A stretch of DNA of 64,000 bases from JAVVHH01 sp963835135 (GTDB lineage: Bacteria > Pseudomonadota > Alphaproteobacteria > Acetobacterales > Acetobacteraceae). Positions 31,604 through 38,899 of this stretch are shown piece after piece. Made by a program: the position numbers and the translations under genes. Below the pieces are notes generated by a model that was given only the letters and a program-made list of their open reading frames with translations, was not told the origin of the DNA and made no database searches. The stretch covers positions 688,573 through 752,572 of the forward strand of contig CAWIEF010000002.1 of assembly GCA_963835135.1 (NCBI GenBank), in the 5' to 3' direction. Position 1 is the stretch's first letter. Each line of letters begins with the position of its first letter.

Positions 31604-33459
31604 CTAACGCCGTGCCGCATCCGTCTTTGCGGCGGCCACCGGGTCCACCCACCAGGCGTCGAGCACGAAGCCGTCGCGGATCTTCGCGTCTGGATGTCCG
31701 AAGCGGGTCCAGGTCGCGATCTTGAACTTCGAATCGTGCCAATTCGGCACCATGTACCAACCCGTGAGCAAAAGCCGGTCGAGCGCCCGCCCTGCCGTGC
31801 CCAGCGCCGCCCGATCCGTCGCATCGATCGCCCGCTGCACCAGCGCATCGATCGCCTTGTCGCAGATCCCCGCCAGGTTCGCGCCGCCCTGGATCCTGCC
31901 GCCTTCGCACGAGAACGCGTCCCGCAACTCGTTGCCAGGCAACTCCGCGCCCGGATAGATCATCGTCGTCATGTCGAAATCATAGTCGTCCGTCAGCCGC
32001 TCGAACTGGGCGCTGTCGACGCTGCGGACGCTGACGTCGATGCCGAGCCGTTGCATCCATTGCTGGTAGGGCAGGGCGATCCGCTCCAGCGTCGGGTCGT
32101 TCAGCAGGATCGTGAACGCCATCTGCTTGCCCGACGTATCCACCAGCTTGCGGTCCCGGATCTTCCACCCGGCTTGCTCGAGCAGGCCGAGCGCCCGCTT
32201 CAGCCCCTCGCGGTTGTTGCCCGACCCGTCGGTCACCGCCAGCGTGAAGGGCTGCGTCAACGCCTCCGGCGGCACATGCTCCTTGAATGGCTCCAACAAG
32301 CCCCGTTCACCGGCATCCGGCAGTCCCTTCGCCTCCTGCGCCGTGTTGCCGAAATAGCTCGTCGTGCGATCGTACACGCCGAAGAACAGGTTCTTGTTCA
32401 TCCACTCGAAATCGAACACCTGCCCCAGCGCCTCGCGCACCCGCCTGTCTGCGAATTGCGACCGTCGCGTGTTGAACAACCAGCCCTGTATGCCGATCGG
32501 CAGTTCGTGCGGGATCTCCGCCTTCGTCACCAGTCCGCTCGAGACGGCCGGAAAGTCGTAGCCCGTTGCCCACTGCTTGCTGATGTTCTCCTGCCGGTAG
32601 TCGATCTGCCCCGCCTTGAACGCCTGGAACGCCACCGTCGGATCGCGGAAATACTCCATCCGCACCGTGTCGAAATTGGCGAACCCCCGCCCGGTCGGAC
32701 GGTCCCGGGCCCACCAGTTCGGGTCCCGCACATACGTCACCGTCCGCCCGAGTTCGAAGCTGCCCACTTTATACGGCCCCGACCCCAGCGGCGGCTCTGT
32801 CAGCGGCTTGGTGAAGTCCCGGGTCGCCCACCACGCCTGCGGCAGCACCGGCAGCCCGCCCACCATGCAGCGGCAGTTCCCGATTGGTGTTCGACTTGAA
32901 GTGGAACACGACCCGGCGCGCACTCTCCGCCACCGCATCCTGCACATCCTGATACGCCACCCGCAGCGACGGCCGCCCTTTCTCCATCAGCGTGTTGAAG
33001 GTCCACACCACGTCCTGCGCGGTCACCGCCGACCCATCGGCGAACCGCGCCTCGGGCCGCAATCTCGAACGCGACCCACATGCGGTCCGGCGCCAGCTCG
33101 ATGGTCTCCGCCAGATGCCCGTATGCGGTGGCCACCTCGTCGGCCGACGGCACGAGCAGGCTCTCCCACACATGCCCGCCCGCAGTGCCCGACGCAGTCC
33201 CGCCCACGCCGGGCTGCCACGTGGCGCCCAGCCCGATCGCCGCGTTGCCGCGCAGGATATACGGATTGAAGCCGTCGAAACTGCCGACCATGGCGAAGGT
33301 GATCTCGCCTCCCTTCGGCGCCTGCGGGTTCACATACGGGAAATAGGCGAAGTCGGCCGGCAACGCCGGCGTCCCCAGGATGGTCAGCGCATGACTACGG
33401 GTCTGCGCTGCCGCCGGTATGGCCAACAGCGCGAGGGAAACGGCGAGGGCACGCAGCAT
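31604..33459 (-). pseudogene. Family 5 (oligopeptide-type) solute-binding protein gene, two frameshifts
   Basis: The N-terminal frame has a signal peptide (MLRALAVSLALLAIPAAAQT) and YVNPQAPKGGEITFAMVGSF up to DRMWVAFEIA. The middle continues in a second frame as RPEARFADGSAVTAQDVVWT up to FKSNTNRELP. The rest is in a third frame from MVGGLPVLPQAWWATRDF through DPNWWARDRP to the C-terminus. Each junction (near 33070 and 32877) is explained by one extra base. The family (YejA-like) binds oligopeptides or related solutes for an ABC importer. No permease genes are adjacent, so decay is plausible, but sequencing error is also possible. Confidence 0.85.
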
Positions 33460-33471
33460 GGATGCTCCGAA

Positions 33472-34248
33472 CTAGGCGAGGAGAGCCACAATCTGCGGCA
33501 TCAGCGCCGGATCGCCTACCGCGATCACGTCCCCGGATCCGCCCCGTCGCAGCGGCGCGCCCGTCCAGTCCCGCACCATTCCGCCGGCGCCCTCGATCAC
33601 CGGCACCAGTGCCGCCCAATCCCACAGCTTCAGCCCGGCCTCGACCACCGCGTCGATTCCCCCCAACGCGATCAGCCCGTAGCCGTAGCAATCGCCGCCC
33701 CAGCTCGTCCGCTTCGCCGTCCCCTGCACCCGCGCGAAGCCGGCCCGCTGCCCCTGATCGAAAATATCCGGCGACGTGCAGGACAATTCCGCCTCCGCCA
33801 GCGACGGACAACCCCGGCAGCCCGCCTGCCCGTACGCGCCGCGAAATCGTGTCGTCTCCCCGGCCACACCGATCCATCGCTCCCCGGTGATCGGCTGATC
33901 GATGATGCCCAGGACTGGCGTCTCGCCCTCGAGCAGCGCGATCAGGCTGCCGAACACCGGCCGCCCGGTGATGAACGCCCGCGTTCCGTCGATCGGGTCG
34001 AGCACCCAGCAGAACCGGCTTTCCGCCTGCGCCGGCGCGAGCTCCTCGCCGATGATGCCATGCTCCGGGAACCGCCCGGCCAGCACCGCCCGCATCGCCT
34101 GCTCCGCAGCCCGGTCCGCAATCGTCACCGGACTCGCATCCGACTTGTCGTCCGCCGCAACGCCGCTGCGGAAATACGGCCGGATCGCGGCGCCGGCGGC
34201 ATCCATCGCCGCCTCCGCCGCCGCGACGAACCCGGCCCGGTCGGTCAA
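33472..34248 (-). CDS. hisN: Histidinol-phosphatase, inositol-monophosphatase type
   Basis: This 258-residue protein has the IMPase metal-binding motifs EELAP, CWVLDPIDGTRAFITGRPVF and LWDWAALVPVIEGAGGMVRD, and SWGGDCYGYGLIALGGIDAV, which favours HisN over inositol phosphatase. HisN dephosphorylates histidinol phosphate. The start is TTG at 34248, overlapping the stop of the upstream gene as TTGA; no ATG is suitably placed. It is separated from hisG and hisD by ~14 kb. Confidence 0.85.
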   Translation of the reverse strand: MTDRAGFVAAAEAAMDAAGAAIRPYFRSGVAADDKSDASPVTIADRAAEQAMRAVLAGRFPEHGIIGEELAPAQAESRFCWVLDPIDGTRAFITGRPVFGSLIALLEGETPVLGIIDQPITGERWIGVAGETTRFRGAYGQAGCRGCPSLAEAELSCTSPDIFDQGQRAGFARVQGTAKRTSWGGDCYGYGLIALGGIDAVVEAGLKLWDWAALVPVIEGAGGMVRDWTGAPLRRGGSGDVIAVGDPALMPQIVALLA

Positions 34249-34544
34249 TGAACGATGTGCGACGTGGGCGGCTTGTCCGGCTGCGGCACCGGCGACGACA
34301 TCGTCTGCCCGTTGACCACCGGCGTCGGGATCCGCTGCGCGTCGCCGCTGCTCGGAACCGCGCGGGCGTTCGACGGCTGCCCGGCCATGTTCGCCTGCGC
34401 CTGCGGATTGTTCAGGTTGCCGATCGGCCCCGGCTGTGCCGCCGTCGTGGTTCCGGCGGTCGAGCCGTGGCTGGTATTGGTTTGCGCGAACGCCGACAGG
34501 GGCGCTGCTATGAGCAAAACGGCGGCGACAACAGACTTCAGCAT
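34245..34544 (-). CDS. Small exported protein of unknown function
   Basis: The product is 99 residues: a signal peptide, LKSVVAAVLLIAAPLSAFAQ, then a Thr/Ser/Gln/Pro-rich, probably disordered tail ending PDKPPTSHIVH. I recognise no domain. It is translationally coupled to hisN by TTGA, although a functional link is not obvious. Confidence 0.65.
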   Translation of the reverse strand: MLKSVVAAVLLIAAPLSAFAQTNTSHGSTAGTTTAAQPGPIGNLNNPQAQANMAGQPSNARAVPSSGDAQRIPTPVVNGQTMSSPVPQPDKPPTSHIVH

Positions 34545-34647
34545 GGCGCGCTTCCTTCCAACCCGGCGTTGCGCCGGTGGTGAGTGATACCTATGGTGCC
34601 GCGCCTAAACGCATGATGATGACCTCCGCCTCCTCGATCGACCAATC

Positions 34648-35376
34648 GTGACCCCAATCATCGTCATCCCCTCCCGCATGGCATCCTCGCGCCTGCCCGG
34701 CAAGCCGCTGGCCGACATCGCCGGCCGCGCCATGATCCTGCACGTGCTCGACCGCGCCCGCGAGGCCGGCATCGGCCCGGTCGCCGTCGCCTGCGCCGAC
34801 GAGGAGATCGCCGCCGCCGTCCGCGCCGCCGGCGCCACCGCCGTGATGACCGACCCCACGCTCCCCTCCGGCTCCGACCGCGTCCACGCCGCTCTCTCCA
34901 CCCTCGACCCACAAGGCGCCCACGACATCGTCGTCAACCTCCAGGGTGACCTCCCGACCATCCCGCCGGGCCATCTCCGCGCCGTCATCGCCCCGCTCGC
35001 CGATCCGTCCATCGACATCGCCACGCTCGTTGCGCCCATCGAGACCGCCGAGGAAGCCGCGTCCCCCTCCGTCGTCAAAGCCGCCTGCGCCTTCGAGCGC
35101 GGCCGCGCCGTCTCCCCGGCCCTCTATTTCTCCCGCGCCCCCATCCCCGCCGGCGACGGCCCCCGCTGGCACCATATCGGCATCTACGCCTATCGCCGCG
35201 CCGCCCTGGCCCGCTTCGTCAGCCTCCCCGAAAGCCCGCTCGAACGCCGCGAGAGCCTCGAGCAGCTCCGCGCCCTCGAAGCCGGCATGCGCATCGCGTG
35301 CGCCCGGGTCGACCACGCCCCCTACGGCGTCGACACCCCAGCCGACCTAGAACGCGCCCGGAAAGATCTCAGCTGA
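34648..35376 (+). CDS. kdsB: 3-deoxy-manno-octulosonate cytidylyltransferase
   Basis: This 242-residue enzyme activates KDO as CMP-KDO for LPS inner core. Motifs are VIPSRMASSRLPGKPLADIA, DRAREAGIGPVAVACADEEI, PSGSDRVHAAL, VVNLQGDLPTI and HHIGIYAYRRAAL, then SPLERRESLEQLRALEAG near the end. The start is GTG at 34648. It confirms a Gram-negative envelope. It is separated from pheA by a dispersed repeat. Confidence 0.95.
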   Translation: MTPIIVIPSRMASSRLPGKPLADIAGRAMILHVLDRAREAGIGPVAVACADEEIAAAVRAAGATAVMTDPTLPSGSDRVHAALSTLDPQGAHDIVVNLQGDLPTIPPGHLRAVIAPLADPSIDIATLVAPIETAEEAASPSVVKAACAFERGRAVSPALYFSRAPIPAGDGPRWHHIGIYAYRRAALARFVSLPESPLERRESLEQLRALEAGMRIACARVDHAPYGVDTPADLERARKDLS

Positions 35377-35394
35377 TGCAAACCCTGCCTCCCA

Positions 35395-35425
35395 CCGTCA
35401 TTGCGAGCAAAGCGAAGCAATCCAG
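35395..35425 (+). repeat. Dispersed palindromic repeat (CGTCATTGCGAG type), copy 3
   Basis: The sequence begins CCGTCATTGCGAGCAAAGCG and ends AAGCAATCCAG. This is the best match here to the intergenic palindromic repeats seen in many alphaproteobacterial genomes. It sits between kdsB and pheA. Confidence 0.65.
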
Positions 35426-35470
35426 AGCGGCACGAACCAACGCCACCCAGAACGCCAAAGCCAACCCAAG

Positions 35471-36310
35471 ATGATCGCGTTCCAGGGCATCCCGGGCGCA
35501 TACTCCGACCTGGCGTGTCGCCGCGTCTTCCCCGGCATGCCGACCCTCCCATGCCCCACCTTCGAGCGCGCCATCGAGGCCGTCCGCCACCGCGAGGCCG
35601 AGCTGGGCATGCTCGCCTGCGAGAACAGCCTCGCCGGCCGCGTCCCCGACATCCACGCGCTGCTCCCCGATAGCGGCCTGTTCATCATCGGCGAGCACTT
35701 CCAGCGCGTCGAACACTGCCTGCTCGCCCCCCGCGGCGCGACCATCGCCGGCATCAAGCGCATCCACTCGCACGCCGTCGCCCTCGGCCAAGTCCGTCAC
35801 ATCGTTGCCGAGCTCGGCGCCGAGACCGTCGTCGAAGGCGACACCGCCGGCGCCGCTCGCTCGGTGGCCGAGTGGAATAGCCCGGCCGACGCAGCCATCG
35901 CCTCGTCGCTCGCCGCCGAGATCTATGGCCTCGACATCCTGCGCGCCAACGTCGAGGACGCGTCCCACAACACCACCCGCTTCTACATCGCCGCCCCGGA
36001 CGTGCGCATGCCCCCGGTCGCCACCCCGAACCTCATGACCACCTTCGTCTTCCGCGTCCGCAACGTCCCCGCCGCGCTCTACAAGGCCCTCGGCGGCTTC
36101 GCCACCAACGGCGTCAACATGACCCGGCTCGAGAGCTACATGCTGGGTGGCGAGTTCACCGCGACCCAATTCATGTGCGACGTCGACGGCCACCCCGACC
36201 AGCCTGCCCTGACACTCGCCTTGGAAGAACTCTCCTTCTTCTCCCGCGAAACCCGCATCCTCGGCGTCTACCCCAAATCCCAATTCCGGGCCGACGCGGG
36301 CGGCAACTAA
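35471..36310 (+). CDS. pheA: Prephenate dehydratase
   Basis: This 279-residue monofunctional enzyme converts prephenate to phenylpyruvate. The catalytic domain has IAFQGIPGAYSDLACRRVFP, LGMLACENSLAGRV and the Thr-Arg-Phe motif in ASHNTTRFYIA. The C-terminal ACT domain (LMTTFVFRVRNVPAALYKAL, then NMTRLESYMLGGEFTATQF) binds Phe for feedback control; its usual ESRP reads LESYM, as in alphaproteobacterial PheA. No chorismate mutase domain is fused. Confidence 0.94.
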   Translation: MIAFQGIPGAYSDLACRRVFPGMPTLPCPTFERAIEAVRHREAELGMLACENSLAGRVPDIHALLPDSGLFIIGEHFQRVEHCLLAPRGATIAGIKRIHSHAVALGQVRHIVAELGAETVVEGDTAGAARSVAEWNSPADAAIASSLAAEIYGLDILRANVEDASHNTTRFYIAAPDVRMPPVATPNLMTTFVFRVRNVPAALYKALGGFATNGVNMTRLESYMLGGEFTATQFMCDVDGHPDQPALTLALEELSFFSRETRILGVYPKSQFRADAGGN

Positions 36311-36342
36311 CCCAGGTTCGAACCACCACGTTGCGATGCCAA

Positions 36343-36371
36343 CCGTCACACCCTCTTTCAAGTCGTGACGG
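36343..36371. terminator. Inverted repeat between convergent genes
   Basis: CCGTCAC (36343-36349) and GTGACGG (36365-36371) form a perfect 7-bp inverted repeat with a 15-base loop, between pheA and the convergent TonB-C-like gene. There is no T tract. Confidence 0.3.
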
Positions 36372-36377
36372 CGCCAA

Positions 36378-37319
36378 TTACGGCGGGTCACCAGGGGGAC
36401 TTTGCCCCGGCGTTACGAACGAGGCGCTCCAGGCTACCGCAGGCACGGTCTGTGTCGAGCAGTTAAGATCAACTGTGCCGCCACGATTTGTAGGCATGTT
36501 CCCTTTCGATGTGGCGAAATAGATTGTCTCGATATTCCCTATTATTGTATTTTCTTTGTCATACCAAGCAGTGTATTGTGTGAAGCTGCTCGTTCCATTT
36601 CCAAGATGCTCCTCCGGGCCGCTCCATCGTAGGACTTTGCCGACTTCGACGACCGGTGCGAGGCTGGGGCTGCTACCCCCCTCGAAGAACCTCACCCAAG
36701 GCGTGCCATCCGGCCTGCGGAAGAAGATCGCCTCGGCCTCGTAACGCACGCCATACCAGGGATGGTTTCTGATGCCCTGCTTCACAACACGCCCGGTACA
36801 AGTCTTTTGGAGCATTGTATTTAGGATTGGCGACTGGATCGGCTGGTTTGTAATGGTGAACGGCCGTCCGAAAGGCGCAGGCGTATTGCCGGCGACAACC
36901 GGCTGATCATGGCGATACGCCAGAACGTAATGCACGGAAACGTCCAACGCGGCCTCCTGCACGCCCGCCGAGAACGGCCGCACGAACCCGTCGCGAAACG
37001 CCGAGGCGCCCGCCACATCGAGCGAGGGCGATCCTGAGCTTTCCACCACGTTGGACATCCAGATGACGCCGTCGGTGTGGATCACCAAGTGGACTTTGAC
37101 GGTGCCAAACTCGTCGTTGTTCGACGCGTGCTTGGGGTAGTAGGCGTGGTTGTCCCACCACGCTTGCAGTTGTCTCAGCAGGTCGCGGCGGCTGGCATCT
37201 GCCGGGTCAACCTGATTCGTAATGCTGAAATCCTGAGACGACGCCGGCGCGTCGTTGATGACGACTGGCATGAGCCAAAACGCCACGGTGAAGGCAGCTG
37301 AAGTGACGAATGACTTCAT
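36378..37319 (-). CDS. Exported protein with an N-terminal TonB-C-like domain
   Basis: The product is 313 residues with a signal-like N-terminus (MKSFVTSAAFTVAFWLMPVV). Residues ~45-130 resemble the TonB C-terminal domain of the upstream paralogue: LLRQLQAWWDNHAYYPKHAS, GTVKVHLVIHTDGVIWMSNV, then SLDVAGASAFRDGFV. No proline-rich spacer or classic TonB anchor is present. The C-terminal ~180 residues are unrecognised. The short motif F-S/T-ITNQ occurs twice. The 3' two-thirds is visibly richer in A/T than its surroundings, which suggests relaxed selection or transfer. Confidence 0.65.
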   Translation of the reverse strand: MKSFVTSAAFTVAFWLMPVVINDAPASSQDFSITNQVDPADASRRDLLRQLQAWWDNHAYYPKHASNNDEFGTVKVHLVIHTDGVIWMSNVVESSGSPSLDVAGASAFRDGFVRPFSAGVQEAALDVSVHYVLAYRHDQPVVAGNTPAPFGRPFTITNQPIQSPILNTMLQKTCTGRVVKQGIRNHPWYGVRYEAEAIFFRRPDGTPWVRFFEGGSSPSLAPVVEVGKVLRWSGPEEHLGNGTSSFTQYTAWYDKENTIIGNIETIYFATSKGNMPTNRGGTVDLNCSTQTVPAVAWSASFVTPGQSPPGDPP

Positions 37320-37408
37320 CGACCATTGTTCCTATGGAGCGGCAGCGGTCTAGGCCCGACGAGTGGCCGAGCAGTAGCGTCATCTCGCGCCGAATGTAAG
37401 TCTAGCCG

Positions 37409-38362
37409 TCAGCCACCGTCTGCTGGGCGATAGTGGAGTGTCACCACGACATCGGCTGGTTGGGCGAGCGTGCCTGGGGTGAGCGGCGGCAAACGAGCGT
37501 TGCGGAACACAGCCAAGGCGGCCCCGTCGAGCACGCTTGAGCCCGAGCCTTGCACGACTTGGATCGAGGTGACCTGCCCGTCAGGGGCAATTGCGATCCG
37601 GACCCTGACGTTGCCACCCTCGTTGGTCTGCGATGCCTCCTTTGGATAGAAGGAATGTTGGTCCCACCATTGCTTGAGCCTGCCCATCCATAGGGGACCG
37701 TTGCTGGCGGCGCTCGCGCGGCTTGCGGCATTCTGCGCGTCCATCGCGTTTGACGTCGCGGTGGCGACAGTCCCCGTCGGGTTCGCCGAGCTACTGCCGA
37801 CGCTCGGCGCCGCCGCGGCGCGCTGCACCGGGCGCGTGATCGAGGGACGTTGCGGCGCTGGGCGCGCCTGCAGGACTTGCGCTGCCGGTGGACGCGGCGG
37901 AGTTGGCGGCGGCAACTGCGCCTCCTGCACTGGCAGCGGCGGTGGCACATCGGGCGCCGGTGCGGGCGGTACGGGTATTGACGTAGCTGCGGGCGTCGGG
38001 CTCGGCGCCATCGCTGGTGCTGGCGGTTCCGCCAAATAGACCGGCGGCGACAGTTGGGCGCTCGGTACGCGTGCCGGCATTGGTGGCGTGATCTCGGCCT
38101 GCTCGACCGGCGCGGCCAACGCGATCGGGGCCGCGGCCACCTCCGCGGAGGCGGCCGGGTCCTTCGGCACTTGCGCGGGTTCTCCCCCGGCGATGATCTC
38201 CACCGAGAGCGGCTCTGCTTGATCCGTCAGTCGCTGCGCCGGGCGGAGTAACAGCAAGGGCGCGATCAAGGTCACGTGCAGCGCCAGCGAGAGCAAGATC
38301 AGCCAGGCCAGCGTGTCCCGCTGGTGAGAATGTAGCGTCGGTCGTTGGCTGCTCCGTAGCAT
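37409..38362 (-). CDS. TonB family energy transducer
   Basis: The product is ~317 residues: a short cytoplasmic N-terminus, one membrane anchor (LAWLILLSLALHVTLIAPLL), a ~170-residue Pro/Ala-rich periplasmic spacer, and a TonB C-terminal domain with WWDQHSFYPKEASQTNEGGN, RVRIAIAPDGQVTSIQVVQG and VLDGAALAVFRNARLPPL. TonB couples the inner-membrane proton gradient to outer-membrane receptors; no exbB/exbD or receptor lies in the window. The ATG at 38362 is chosen; a TTG at 38416 would add 18 residues. Confidence 0.85.
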   Translation of the reverse strand: MLRSSQRPTLHSHQRDTLAWLILLSLALHVTLIAPLLLLRPAQRLTDQAEPLSVEIIAGGEPAQVPKDPAASAEVAAAPIALAAPVEQAEITPPMPARVPSAQLSPPVYLAEPPAPAMAPSPTPAATSIPVPPAPAPDVPPPLPVQEAQLPPPTPPRPPAAQVLQARPAPQRPSITRPVQRAAAAPSVGSSSANPTGTVATATSNAMDAQNAASRASAASNGPLWMGRLKQWWDQHSFYPKEASQTNEGGNVRVRIAIAPDGQVTSIQVVQGSGSSVLDGAALAVFRNARLPPLTPGTLAQPADVVVTLHYRPADGG

Positions 38363-38495
38363 GGACGGACCCGGAAGTGGCGCCTCACCCTGCTCCAGCT
38401 TAGCACGATGGACCAAGTGGAACCGCTCGACGCTAGCGGCATAGCTGCGGTTTGATGGCCCAGCACAATGTGGCCGAGCTCACGAGCCTCGTCAT

Positions 38496-38520
38496 CGCCG
38501 GGCGAGACGTCAGCCCGGCG
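38496..38520 (-). terminator. Hairpin across the stop codon of the receiver gene
   Basis: CGCCGGGC (38496-38503) and GCCCGGCG (38513-38520) form an 8-bp stem with a 9-base loop that contains the receiver gene's stop codon. It is well placed to end the kinase/receiver transcript, but it has no T tract. Confidence 0.4.
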
Positions 38521-38899
38521 TGCTGCCCCGCGTACCGAGCGCGGGCAGTAGAACCTTTGCCAGCTGAGCCAGGTTGAACGGCTTGGCCAAGACGGGCACG
38601 TCGCCGAAGTCAGACCTCAGACCGGCCATGCCGTAGCCGGTCGCGAACACCAGCCAGACGCCCCGGTTCCGCAGGATCTCGGCCACCGGATAGCTCAGCA
38701 CGCCCGCCAGATTGAGATCGAGCACCGCCGCGTCCAACGCGGCGACCTCCGCCGTGCGCATCGCGTCAGGCAACCGGGACGCGCTATGGACGATCTCGCA
38801 GCCGAGGTCCTCGAGGTAACCTTCCAGCAGCATGGCCAGCATCGCCTCGTCCTCGACCAGCATCACGCGCAGGCCCTGCAGCGGCAACGAAGCGGTCAA
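38510..38899 (-). CDS. Single-domain response regulator of the ETR1-like kinase
   Basis: This ~129-residue receiver has LRVMLVEDEAMLAMLLEGYL (acidic pair), the phospho-acceptor Asp in LDAAVLDLNLAG, Thr in WLVFATGYG and the conserved Lys in VPVLAKPFNLAQL. The start is TTG at 38899, overlapping the kinase stop as TTGA, so the two are made together. It has no output domain. Confidence 0.86.
   Translation of the reverse strand: MTASLPLQGLRVMLVEDEAMLAMLLEGYLEDLGCEIVHSASRLPDAMRTAEVAALDAAVLDLNLAGVLSYPVAEILRNRGVWLVFATGYGMAGLRSDFGDVPVLAKPFNLAQLAKVLLPALGTRGSTPG

Noticed and set aside
36311..36330. GGTTCGAACC resembling a tRNA T-arm after pheA
   Set aside because: No acceptor, D or anticodon stems can be formed around it. 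It is a chance palindrome.
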